Part shown: in pieces, positions 32,929 through 44,652 of the stretch
Numbering within the stretch: position 1 is the first letter of the stretch
Layout of the letters: each line of letters begins with the position of its first letter
DNA from: Rhynchosporium graminicola
Taxonomy: Eukaryota; Ascomycota; Leotiomycetes; Helotiales; Ploettnerulaceae
Direction: 5' to 3'
NCBI GenBank assembly: GCA_900074885.1
Contig: FJUW01000044.1
Location: forward strand, 1-64,000
DNA length: 64,000 bases
Program-made: the position numbers and the translations under genes
Notes under the pieces: generated by a model
Seen by the model: only the letters and a program-made list of their open reading frames with translations
What the model was told of the DNA's origin: nothing
The model's database searches: none

Positions 32929-33535
32929 TCAAACCCCATAGCAATCATTATCCCAACTCGTGTACTTAAACCTATCATCCGCGATCTGCGCCGTATCCTC
33001 GACCCTAACATCATAAAACAAACACATCCTATATCGAAACTCAAACAGAACACTGAGACAAGGCCCACGAGCGGCTTCCGAAGCCCCGGTTGTATTGCTT
33101 GGAGAACTGCCGTTGTCGTCTATGCATTGCTGGATACATTGCTTGAGGCTTGAGCCGGACTTTTGATGTGTGATTGGAATGGCGAAACTGTGGCCTGGTT
33201 GTAGAGAGACGTTGGGGACGTTGCAGAGTGGGTGGCCGTGAGGATAGGCTAGAGGAGATGTTAGCTGGCTTGAATTGGATGGTGTGGTAGACAAGGGAGA
33301 TGGACATACTTGGAGTAGGTTTGGCTGGTGATGTGTTTTCAGACGGCGGGAGTGAAGTACTTCGACTTGGTGTCGTGGTGGTAAAGCCTATGGTTGATTT
33401 CGCACTCCATGTAACGGTCTTTGTAGAGACTGTTTTGGTAATCGTTACAGTGAATGTGATGGGATCTCTTGGGATGGGCTCGCTGTTCACAAAAAGCGTG
33501 AGTGCAGTACCGAGGAGTAGCGTGTTGATTCTCAT
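32929..33535 (-). CDS. Secreted protein with PAN/apple-like cysteine domain, 181 aa
   Basis: Two exons on the minus strand (33535-33310 and 33248-32929) join in frame through an intron with a GTATGT donor, a CTAAC branch site and a CTCTAG acceptor. The product begins MRINTLLLGTALTLFVNS (signal peptide). A Thr/Ser-rich linker (ITFTVTITKTVSTKTVTWS) likely to be O-glycosylated follows. It ends in a domain of about 105 residues with cysteines in PLCNV, KQCIQQCI, GPCLSV, RMCLFYD and DNDCYG. The pattern C...C..C...C.SV.F...MCLFYDV...F.YTSWD.DC is that of fungal PAN-like secreted domains, which bind carbohydrate or protein. It is probably extracellular; function unknown. Confidence 0.7.
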
Positions 33536-35669
33536 GGTACTTGATTATGGACGTGGTATGAACAGTAATGATGTGATGGACGAGCAGAGAAATAATACTT
33601 GCTATTGCGGAATGTTTGAAATGATGATTTTTGATAGACCTGGATAGTATGGCTGATAAACATTCTATAAAATTTTATTTGGAAAATCAATCGTCAAGCT
33701 TCTGTATCTAGGGAAAGAGCAAATGACGATAGGTCGATAGCCCATACTTTCCATCAATTCTACTTCGAATGGCTTTTCTATCGAAGGAAGGCACGATTGA
33801 ATTAAGACAGTGAGTGGTATGTATCTCGCTTTTGCTCTGCAATCAGAACTCAAATTCTCATTCTTTTAGCTATCATCACAACGGGATACAAAATGTAAAG
33901 ATATCCAGGGAACTACTTCCGTAGAGCTGTGAAGAGAGAACGAGTTCCAAAGCCTGGTAACGCAGCATAAACTTAACAGTCGAGTACTTACTCGTGGATA
34001 TACAACAATATTCTATGGTTATCACCTATCATGCAGACATAAGTCAAGGCCTGGAAGATCGTACCAAATAATCTTTTTGCGTCTCAGATCGCATGTTGCA
34101 AGACTGAGGAAATTCGTCTCCGGCGGAGCGATTCTGCAAGCTCGTTATAAATTCTTCATTGAAGAAAATAACTTGCAGTAAAGTCGTCAAAAGCTCGTGT
34201 AACTTCGAATTATTACTTGTGTAATATCGTGAGATGTATCTATGACTTTAAAATCGAGTTGCGAAAGTCAAATGTACTTCACCGCGCCGATGAGCAGGTT
34301 TGTACTTCGCCGAAGACAAATTTCCCTCGCCTCGTTGATGTTTTGTAATCCAAGCGAGGAAAAAAAGTTGCCCCGCACTGCGTGAACATCTGAGCACTGG
34401 GATCTGGTACTTATAAGCACGCTAGACTAGACTTTTTTTGAGATGGTCTTGCTACAATGTCTAACAGCACTTCACCGTTCTGAGATCGTGATAGGGAGAT
34501 CTCGGGTAGGAGACGGGTGAGGTGCGCTTCAGTGAGACTTCAGGAACGTTCCATTGAAGGGGATGCATCATGTGCATACAGGGAGGAAGAGGACAGTTGA
34601 AGGATTGCGCAAAATTGGAGGAAGGATGGGATCCCGCGCCGATGAGACCGGGTCATGGCTACTTGCGTGGCAAAATAACCAGCTGCAAAGCCTCTGGACG
34701 ATGAACAACGTTAAAGGCAGGCGTGAGTGTATCGGATTGCCTACAAATTGAGCTGTAGCTGACCTGCGCTAGAATCTCGAAAGCCGATCTCGAGCGATCA
34801 ACCCAACCTATCTATCGACTCTCGAGGTTACATAACATGCACAAATCTTGCGGAATCCATACGAGATACACGAAACGACGAACCTCCGGCCATATGAAAG
34901 AGAGGAAACAAATTTGGTGCTGGACAGAGTCAATCATATTATCATAAAGACGTATATTGTCAATCAGGATTGGGGAGAGAGTCCCCAGAGTTGAGGGGAT
35001 GTGGAAGAGCTGCATCTTGAACTGCCCGATGCGGCGCTGACGTATGGATATGCTTTGGCCAGGCCCTGTTGGAACTTGCAACTCTCCTGCGTTCTGGCAT
35101 ATCTTTGCTGGACATCAGAAGTCGGACAAAAACACCCAAACAGGTCAGCCAAAATTTATTCATGGGAAGTGGTAGCCTTTCAGTAAGAAGCTGATGGCTA
35201 CCAACTACCGATACGTGTAGTCGCATCGGGCAGCTCAAGAAGGAGCTCTTCCACGGTCCATCCATACTGGGGATTCTTTGCCAGGTCCTGAAGGATCATT
35301 TGCGCATCGAGGTCATAATGTTCGAACACTTCTCACGAGCTGAAGGAGCGAGCTGGGTGGTCTTGTAGTCGCAGCTACACAGTATTCCGGTCCGCCGCAT
35401 TTGCCAATCTCATCGGAGGAGTTTCTCTGTACGACGCTGCCAGTACATACGGATGTTGAGTAATAAAGTTATCAGGGGTGTCTTGTGTCCTTCAAAACGA
35501 TTCATAACCAAGCTATAATAAACCTCGCTCGTGCAAATCGAAACCCTTACGACGTGTTCGAATGTGAATGACAGCCTTTATGATCATTTAGCAATGTAGC
35601 CTTCAATCCGATCGATAGGGAAGGTCACTTGAGCCCAGCTCTGAGACGATTTTGTACGCGCCACGATGT
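33536..35669. other. Long intergenic region
   Basis: No convincing gene in 2.1 kb. Short frames at 34554-34751 and 34812-35265 lack motifs and overlap on both strands. 34170-34270 is rich in GTAAAGTCG, ACTTCG and GACTTT and resembles the dispersed 177-bp repeat family at 21.0, 22.2 and 26.2 kb. Confidence 0.4.
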
Positions 35670-35674
35670 GTACC

Positions 35675-35810
35675 TGTCAGAAATTGGTATGGATACAGCT
35701 GTACTTAGAACTACTGTTACTTGGCGTACACTATATACTTGGCATACCATACCAAGTGCAGAGTCTTCCGGCCACCTGTCTAGTACTAAGCATCATCATT
35801 AATTCTATCA
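35675..35810 (+). mobile_element. Solo LTR, 136 bp, TSD GTACC
   Basis: TGTCAGAAATTGGTATGGA...ATTAATTCTATCA is flanked by GTACC at 35670-35674 and GTACC at 35811-35815, a perfect 5-bp target-site duplication. Ends are TG...CA. It is homologous over its whole length to 11420-11553. It was left by LTR-LTR recombination of an element whose body is not in this window. Confidence 0.85.
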
Positions 35811-35815
35811 GTACC

Positions 35816-36210
35816 AATATAAATTCATCATTGTTACTCAACCATTTCCGCCCTTTGGGTGGGGAGGTCAGAAGTCGGGCCTGAGTATCAAACAAAGATT
35901 TATCAGTTCTCTAATTTTGCAAGACTTCTATTTCGGTGCCGACTACTGAGTGACGATTACTTCGGTATGCGTTGCATGCCACCACAAATTAGGGTTCCAT
36001 GGAGCTTAAGCGAGCTAGTAAACAATGAGATAATAAGCTCCCAGCACTCCAAAACCAATGATTTGAGAGGAGAATTGTCGAAGTGTATTCCCATCTCAAG
36101 GATGGGTAGCTTCTCAATTACTAACGTAAGTTTAGATATGGCATGGAACGTTACTTCTTGCTGAAACGTCTTTTGAATTCTTCACGTGACTTGCCATGTC
36201 CAGCGAGGTC
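35816..36210. other. Intergenic flank of the nested retrotransposons
   Basis: 395 bp of ordinary-composition DNA. A 101-codon frame (35859-36164, +) has no recognisable motif. Confidence 0.4.
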
Positions 36211-36215
36211 CTCAC

Positions 36216-36349
36216 TGTGATGTCACTGGATTTATACCTAGCTAGTAGCGCACAGACCTCTCCCTCCCATAGCTTTCTTTCCAAGGTCTCTAGACCTTCT
36301 CTATAATATAATAACGCTTCTTAAGAGGTTCTATTCCTATACCTTTTCT
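36216..36349 (+). mobile_element. 5' LTR of the outer element
   Basis: 134 bp, TGTGATGTCACTGG...ACCTTTTCT, paired with 52576-52709. This copy carries most of the T/A states at the variable sites (RIP products), while the right LTR keeps C/G at most of them. Confidence 0.88.
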
Positions 36350-36849
36350 AGTGATTACCGCAGGGAGAGATCAAGCTATATTTCTATCTACTAGTAATTC
36401 TTTTATACTTTAATTTCTTCTCTAGAAGAAACTACCGAGTATAGCAATAGTACTAGTGGTGCCTAATACTACTATAGCGCTTAAGATATCCAGATCGCCT
36501 TAAAATTTCGGGCATAGGCTCTTAGTAAACCCTAGATATCAACGGAATATCCACGAAGAATCCTATAGTATCAGAAGGCCTCAAATTATAAGGATATATA
36601 CCCTCTTAGCTATACGTGATTATTTATACTAAGTACCCCCATATATTTCAGGACTCTTCTAAGCCTCAGAAATAGTAGAAGGAAGTATCTAGATCCACTA
36701 CCTATAGCTTCCCTAAGGATAATAACCCTATATTCGAGCACGGAAGTCATATCCTAGGCAAAGATTATCTCGAAACCCTATATCCTAGCTCTTCCCTTCG
36801 AGAGCCTCGAGTGATATAAACCGGCCCCGCTATCTCCCTTTCGAGCCCA

Positions 36850-39800
36850 CCTCGAAACAAGAATATTACTGCTAACCTGGCTTCGAGCTAACTATAGATA
36901 ATATTAACGCTGAAAGCTAAATAATACTACTATAACTAGCTATAATTACTATAATATATTAACGATACTTAGTACTCTAGTAGTAAAGAATCTAACGATA
37001 TTAATTCTTCTTTCTAGGAGTTAATAAATAATATACTTATATAGTCGCTTAGGATATACCCTAACTACTAAACTTCAGAATCTAACGCGGTAGATTCAGC
37101 ACCTCCTTATATTATTTTATAGCTCTTATATATAAATCTCTATAAAGAACTAAAGGGATTAACTCGAAAGTTCTCTAAATTCCGAATTTTCGAGAACCCG
37201 AATATTAAAGAGCTTACTTACTTTATCTTAGCTTAAGCAGTCTCGAAGCTAACTCTACCTTTCCTCGCAACTTCTGCGTAGCCTCCCCTAAGCCAATCTA
37301 GTACTATATTAGTAGCTAAGATAAACTCTATATATTAACTTCCTAGCTAGAAGATATTATAACTCTTAAGATATAGTAGCTACGATATATCGGGGGAATT
37401 ACTGATTATATAGTTATATATACTAGAGTCTCCAGAATCTGTACTAATTTTCTAAACTTTCGTACTAGTTAAATATTTAATAAGAATAAGCTCTATACCT
37501 AATACTTATTATTATAAGCTGAAAAACATCTAGGAGAGTATGACTTCTTAAGAATTATCTACTCTATTAACGCTAAAGAAGCTACTAAATATAGCCTAAA
37601 CCTAAAACCTCTAACTATTAGCCGAGATAATGAAGCTAATATAGCTACTATATTAAGATAATATAATTATAAAGGAGGGAGGAGAAATACTAGAGGTAGC
37701 TGAAATACTAACTTCTCTATAAGCCTTTAAGGTTTCTATCTTCGATTAGAGCTACGTAATATATAATTAAACTTAGCTTAGAGAAATAATAGAGTAGCTG
37801 AAAGAAAGAATTCAGTAGAAATTAAACTCTAGGATAGATATTAAGGCTGCTCGAGAGAAAGTTAAGAAGAGTAAGAAAGGTAAGATATCTAGAATATCTA
37901 GAATAAAGATACTCCGATTTAATAGAGCTAAGGACTTCTGCGGTAATAGAGATATACTAGTAATATAATAGCTAGACTACTTTAACTATAACTTTAAGGT
38001 AGAAGGTCTAATACTACTTATACTTATATACCTAAGAGTTATTACGATTTTACTAAGTAGCGATACTTCCTAATATTTCAGATCAGATATAAGAATAAAG
38101 GAGATTATATAAAATAGAGTATATACGAGTAAGGAGGAGAAGTAAGAAGTTATTAAGTAGCTTAAGACTTAATACTTAGATAATAACCTGCCCTTAGACG
38201 AGGTAGATATTATAGCTGAAGTATTAAACCTTATTTAAGGTGAACACGAGAACCTTACTTCTTACTACTATTGTATTATAACTCTTCTTAAGTATATAAG
38301 AGTTACTGATATTAAGAAGGGTCTAGGAGAACTTTTACTACTTAAGAAGACCTCTAATAAGTATATCCTTACTTCTCTTACCTAGGCTTTTATCCGAGAA
38401 ATTAAAGATAATAAGCTAAGAGTTTATACTTTAAATAATAATATTCTATGCGTTTTATACTTATAGAGAACGTATAAAGTGCTATATCTATTATAATAGT
38501 TAATTAAGGTATAAGAGAAAGTAGAAGAAGAGGTAGAGAAGAGAAAGTACTTTAATAGACTAGAAGAGTATATCGCGCAGGCTATAGGAATACCTATATA
38601 TATTATATTAGCTACTTATGCCCAGAATACGCTTACCTATAGGGTGCAGACTAATACTAGTGCTTCGAGTTAGTAGAATAATTCTTCAGGCTTACCTCAG
38701 AATCCTTCGAGCTCCTATTAATCCCGGCAGAATTCTTTAAGTGCTTTACCTACTTATCTACCCTAATTACCGCTAGTACTATAGCTTACTATACCTCTAA
38801 CCTTAAATATTTAAGCTCCGCAGATAGCTAAGAGTAGAACTAGGTACTAACCTTAGTAATACTAGCTACCTTACTATCGAAATAACTTTAATATAGGCGA
38901 TAGATAATAGTTATATCCTAGAAACGGAATATAAACTAATATTAATACTTCTACTAATATTCCTCCTTTACGACCGGCGCGAGAAAGCCTAAACCTATAT
39001 ATTAATAGAACCCTAGTATATAACTCTAAGAGGGATAGTATCCTCTGTATTAGCTATAGATATTGCGGCTACTTTAAGTCAGCTTATCTAAATATTATAT
39101 TACCCTTTTAGGAGCGTGCGCACCTGAAATAAATTATATTCCCAGAAACTACTACCTAAGTATTATATACTTAATTATAGGGAGACTTTTACAGTATCGA
39201 AGGACCTAGAGCCGTAGATAATAGGGTTCCTTTTAGTACCTCTAAATCATTATCGATAATATCTATAATATTATCTTCTAGCTCAGATAGAGCTAGTATA
39301 CTAAGCTTAGTAGAAATAACCTTATTTAATTAATTTATCTAAGCTAGATCTACTAAGTTAAGTAATAAGGCGGGAAAGGCGAAAGCTATAATTATGCTTT
39401 TAGATAACTTATAGTACTAAGCGGAATCTATAGAGATATTAGGAAATAAGGCAGAAAAAGAGGAGGAAGATAAAGGTATTTATACTAGAGTAATATATAG
39501 GACCTAGCATAAGAAGCGTATAAGGATTAATATTCCTAAGGAGCAGGATATAGCTAAGGAACTAGAAGTAGTTACTTAAGGATCTAGACTAAGGTCTAAG
39601 ATAAAAGAAGATAGGAAGAAAAGGAGATAATTAAGAGAGATAGTTAAGTGTAAAGGACTAGGGCTAGTTAATTTCAAGGACTTAGCTACTAGAATTAATA
39701 TTACTATAAATCTTCTAGAATTATTTCAGATATTACTAGAGATATTAAAGTAATTTCGTAAACTATTAATATGTTATAACTAGAAGAAAGTAAGTCTAAA

Positions 39801-42800
39801 GTCTTTAACTTATAAAAATAACTCTACTTCGATACCTAGTACTAGATCTGCATAAGCCTTATCTGCGGCTATAACTAGAAATCTTAAGCTCATATAGGTT
39901 ACGCTACGAGTCTACCCGGCTAATAAGGCTTAGAAGGTTCCTAGGAAGATAAAGGTAGTTGAAAAGGATAAGACTACTATTATAGAATTAAAAGTCGGAA
40001 TATATTCTATAGACTAAGGTTCTGATCTAGTTATTATATCTCTTGCCTTATAGTAATATCTGAGGTTAAAAACGATTCTACTAGCTTCTTATAGGTATAC
40101 CGGGGTTAGCTATAGTATAGTAAATAGTATATAATATCAGCTTACTAAGTTTATCGTATTTAACTTTAGAGTAAAGGATATATAGCGAAAAGTCCACGCG
40201 TTTATAAGAGATACTAAGAGTCTAAACAATAAGGAGCTGAGCTTACTTCTTAGGCTCCTATAGTTATATTCTATTAATACGAAGATCGATATTTATAAAG
40301 GTCTTCTTACCCTTAGCGGCAATCGAAGCAAAGAAATAACTACTACTAATTAAAGCTCTCTCTTTATAGAATCTATACTCTTAAACTTAATTCTATATCT
40401 AAAGGTGAAATCTAATAAAGACGTATCGGATTTAATTATTCGATTTACGGAGAGCTCTGACCTTTCTACTACTAATAATAATACTACTCCTAACTCTTCT
40501 TCTTCCGAATCCGATTCTGAAGATACTTCTTCTTTTAGTAATTCTAACTCTTTAAAAAACTAGACTTATTAAGCTATCTTAAGATAACGTTAAACTTATT
40601 ACTAGCTCGCTATAGCTATCGGAAGGTCTCTGGGACTATACTTACCCGAAACCTTAGATATTTAGCAGATATCTTAGAAGTTTCCTATATATTAAAAGGG
40701 ACTCCTAAAGCTTTAAATTTCAAAGACTATATACCCTTAGTAGAAAGGAGGCCTATTGCAAATCAGTACCTCTCTATATCAGTAAGCTTATTCCTAGCCT
40801 TATTTACTTAAGCTAACCTTACTTCTATATATATACTAGAGACTAGGAGGGCTACTACCTAGTCCAGGTTATTATTATAGCTTCTTCTATCCTTAAAGAA
40901 TATAGCCTAGCTGAAACCTTCGAGAATCCGTAGTAATTACCTTTAGTCCTACTATCTAGCTATAAAGCTCTCCTTAAAATCCTAATATCGACCTATATCT
41001 GCAGAATAGCCTGGAATATATAGTAACTACGCTAAGGAAAAGAATATTACTAAAGAATCTAATAAGAAGGCACTATATATTATAGTATTCCCTATATAAA
41101 GAAGAGTTATTAGGTTACTAATAGCAGAAGTAACTAAAGAAGTTCTAAACGATTAGATTACTAAGAGCTAGTTAACTTTTAGTATAGCTATACTACTAGA
41201 AGAAATCAAGTAAGTTCATAAGCTACTATATATATATCGATATATTAATTTAATAGGCTTAGAAGATATACTATTTACTAATCTCTACTACTATAGAGCC
41301 AGAATCCCAGAATATTCTAAGCTAGTCCAGGAGAATATAGCTAAGAGATATACACTAGCTAAGCTCGCTTAGCTGAATAAGATAATTAAGGAGGGAATTA
41401 AGTATAGGATATTTAAGAGTATATTCCTAGCTAACGGAGCGCTATTAGATTAGAATAGCTATCTATATATAGTAGATAAAAGATTAGACTCTAAGGTATA
41501 AACTAGGGAATATAGAGTAATATTTAATTACTCTAAAATAAAAGAAAAGATACCTAGCTACTTAATAATATCTATAGTAGAGTACTTTATATTTCTTAGT
41601 AATCCTAAGTATTATCTATTTATCTAAATAGACCTTAAGTACGCCTACTAGTTAGTAAACTTATATCTAGAAGACTACTATATCTATGCCTTCTCTGCGC
41701 TAGGCTATGGATAATTATAACTAACTCGTATGCCCTAGGGCTATAGAAGCTTAGCGTTCTCTATAATAGAACTAATGAAATTAGTCTTTAGGGATATACT
41801 TAAGTCTGCGGAAGTAGTAGCAAAAGGGTTCGATAATTCTGAGCTCTTACTATTCTCTCTAATTATTTCTAAGGGTAGAGTAGTTCTTTAGGCCTTACTC
41901 TTCTATATAGATGATATCTTCGCAGCTTTTAAGATATTTAAGGAGGCATTTACCTTTCTAAAAGAATATCTCCTCCCTCGACTCTTATAGTCTAGTCTTA
42001 AGCTCTCCTTTAAGAAGTACCTATTATTTATAATAGAGGTTCTAGTATTAGGGACTATATATAAGGCGGGTAGAAAATCTATAATTAAACCGGAAAAGGT
42101 ATTAAGGATTAATATATAGCTAATACTAAAAAACGCTATAGAGGTCAGGAGATTCTTAGGAGCGATCTAGATAACGCGACTATAGGTTAAGAATTATATA
42201 GAGATTGCTCGACTATTGAATCGACTTACTAAAGATATAGAATAGAGATAGGGAGAGAATGAGGCGATATTATTTAAGCTACTAAAGGAAGTATACTTAA
42301 GGGTAGTAGAGAGAAACAGCTACGATCTAACTCTCCTAGTGTAAATGTATATAGATGCTAGTAGATATATAGGAGGATATTATATTATATAATCTAAGGA
42401 GGGAGAGAAGAAGATAGTACTAATCCTTTTCGATAGTTTTATATTCTCTAAGGCCTAGAGAAATTATAGAACTTATAAACGCGAGCTGCTTTTTATTATG
42501 AAGTTCAGCTGTAAGTACTATTATATATTAAGAGAAGATAAGCTAGGAATAATCTATATAGATTATTAGCTACTTACTTACTTTCTGGACTTATCGGCGC
42601 TCTAAGAAGGAATTTATACTAGGTGAGCTTTAGAGCTAAGGTTATTAAATATACGAATTTACTATATTCCCGGCAGTAGAAATAAGACTGCAGATGCTTT
42701 ATTACGTACTATTTTCCCGGGAGATAATTACGATAGATTAGATATAATAAGGTTTAGAGAAGAGCAGTAGACTATTACTAGACTTATCTAGAGATAGAAA

Positions 42801-42923
42801 GACGGAATTAGTAGATATGAAGATCTACTGAAAGAATTAGAGCTTACTTCTAAGAAGGCTAATAATAAGAAGCTTGAAGTTATTAAGGGAATATTTGAGG
42901 TTAATAATATTGAGAAATAGGCT
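36850..42923 (+). pseudogene. Outer element gag, protease, RT and RNase H regions, RIP-degraded
   Basis: The plus strand reads through gag-like sequence to a CCHC-type knuckle near 39050-39110 (CISYRYCGYFKSAYLN, with ancestral Cys/His partly converted). A protease-like ID(stop)GSDLVI occurs near 40010-40040. An RT region at about 41450-42000 retains an intact YIDD catalytic box (41904-41915). It continues with IKPEKVLRI, a VRRFLGAI motif near 42140 and an RNase H region (MYIDASRYIGGYYI near 42345, YKRELLFIMKF near 42475, IRIYYIPGSRNKTADALLRT near 42645-42710). The frame is cut at 42923 by the nested insertion and resumes at 50712. Numerous TAG/TAA codons block translation. Confidence 0.8.
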
Positions 42924-42928
42924 AGAAG

Positions 42929-43196
42929 TATAACGACACAAGACTCAAGGCGGTATATAAGCAAGAATAAACAAGTAGGGAGGCTAAGAGCGATCTTATA
43001 TAGTCTACTACGAAGGAAACAAAAAGATAAGGAAGGAAGAAGAAAAGAGATGGAGTGTAAGGCACCTTATATATATATACCGGTACTAGTCCGATACTAT
43101 ACTAGGTCGGATACTAGTTCTGCCGGGATACATATGAACTTAGGCCCTATTATCTATCCTTCTTCTCATATAATATTCAGGTAAGCTATTATTATA
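42929..43196 (-). mobile_element. 3' LTR of the inner element
   Basis: 268 bp, opening TATAACGACACAAGACTC on the plus strand. It pairs with 50439-50706 and contains the shared GCCGGGATAC and TATCTATCCTTCTTCTCAT segments. Confidence 0.88.
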
Positions 43197-43721
43197 TTAC
43201 CCCCCCCTTAAGAAGAGCTTAACCCTAAGCTCGGAAGGTTATAGTTTATACTGGAATTAGTCTTTATTATAACTATTTTCGTCGATATTCGCGTAATAAG
43301 CGCTAGCCGCTCTTTAGTAGTAGTAAATTCTTTATTAGGTTCTAACTAGTTACGTCGCTATAATAGTACTATATTAGTCGTAGCTTCTAAATCGGGCGGT
43401 AAGCGGTATTTACTTTATCTGTTTATAGTAGGAGTCGAGTTTTAAGTAGAGCGTGAGGTATATAAAGGAAGGGGTTTATTAATATTAGAGCCTTTCCTTT
43501 TTAACTATAATAACTACTTTAACTTATAAGTTTACTCTCCCTAGACTGCGATATAGCTCCTATAGTAGGTATCGTTACTAACTACTATAGTAGTCTACTG
43601 TAATCTTATATATTAATCGACCTAATTAACTCTTCTCTTAATATAAGTAAGTTTCTTATCTTAGTTTTAGGGATAGTCCTTAAGTGCGATATAGGGGTTT
43701 TACGGATCTATAACGCTAACT

Positions 43722-44652
43722 CCTATAGTGCCTTTACTAGTTCCTGCTAGTACTCTTTCGGTAGCGTATCGTATATATTACCTGCGATATATTCGCGCTT
43801 TCCTTAAGATAAAGTATAATAATACTCCTATTTTAGAACTCCTATACTCGTTTAATAAGCTTAACTCTAAGCTTTATAAGTATTATTCAGCGTTAAAGAG
43901 TAGTTATAAGTATATAAGTTACTTAAATATAAACGTAGTTATATATACTAACGCGTTATAGTTACTTAACTATATTAATATAGAGTATACTATTTTATCC
44001 GGTTTACTTCCTAGTAGCGAAGCTAAAGACACGGAGCTGAATCGGGGTAGTATCGTAGCTACTTATAAGACTATTAATCGGATCTATCGTCTCGCGAAAT
44101 CTACTACTCTTATTACTACGTTAAAGATTACTACTATATAATTAGCAGAGACTTAAGCTTTAAGGCGTTCTATAGAGAAAGTATTTAAGGAGTTAGAGTT
44201 TATTAAGGCAATAAGTTACGATCTTAAACCCTTAGATATAAGTACGATACTAACGCGATATAGGATTTAGATCTTCTAATAGTCGATTCGGCGGAGTCTA
44301 AGTTAATAGCCGAAACAGTATTAAAGTAGATAAAGGAATTAAATAGTATTATACGGGAATTTACGAAGAAAGCTATATTTAAGGCTACGATATCTAATAC
44401 TAAGAGAAAGAGGAATTTACCTTCTAGTTCGGAGATAGTATTAGATCTAGATACTCCTAGACCCTCTCTAAAGAAGAAAGCTCGTAAGATTAGCTATTAT
44501 ACTTAGTCTACTACTAGAGCTATATTAGCAGATTCGAGTAAGGAGTTAGATATAATAGTTCCGGTTCCGGATATTCTAGATTTACTAGAAGCTCCGGAGA
44601 ACTTAGGGGAGAAAGCTAGTAAAGTAGAGGTAGTTAAAGAAGTAGAGTTTTA
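43722..44652 (+). pseudogene. Antisense ORF of the inner element, convergent with pol (brtn-like position)
   Basis: On the strand opposite gag-pol there is a long degraded frame. It is fully open from about 43725 to 43961 (VPLLVPASTLSVAYRIYYLR...), then continues with only four stops to about 44275, each a TAG/TAA explicable as a converted Gln or Trp codon. After one frameshift near 44280 it continues (NTKRKRNLPSSSEIVLDLD, LKKKARKISYYT) to a TAG at 44650-44652. The N-terminal part is Tyr/Leu/Lys-rich and the C-terminal part is acidic with basic patches. The presumed start codon is now ATA or GTG. Its end overlaps the pol end by about 20 bp. Boty-like elements of Botrytis cinerea carry an antisense gene, brtn, in this position. 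Equating the two is inference from position; I did not compare sequences. Confidence 0.55.

Noticed and set aside
34812..35265. Overlapping minus-strand frames of 60-100 codons
   Set aside because: Three mutually overlapping frames, no motif, no splice sites joining them, no coding-like composition.
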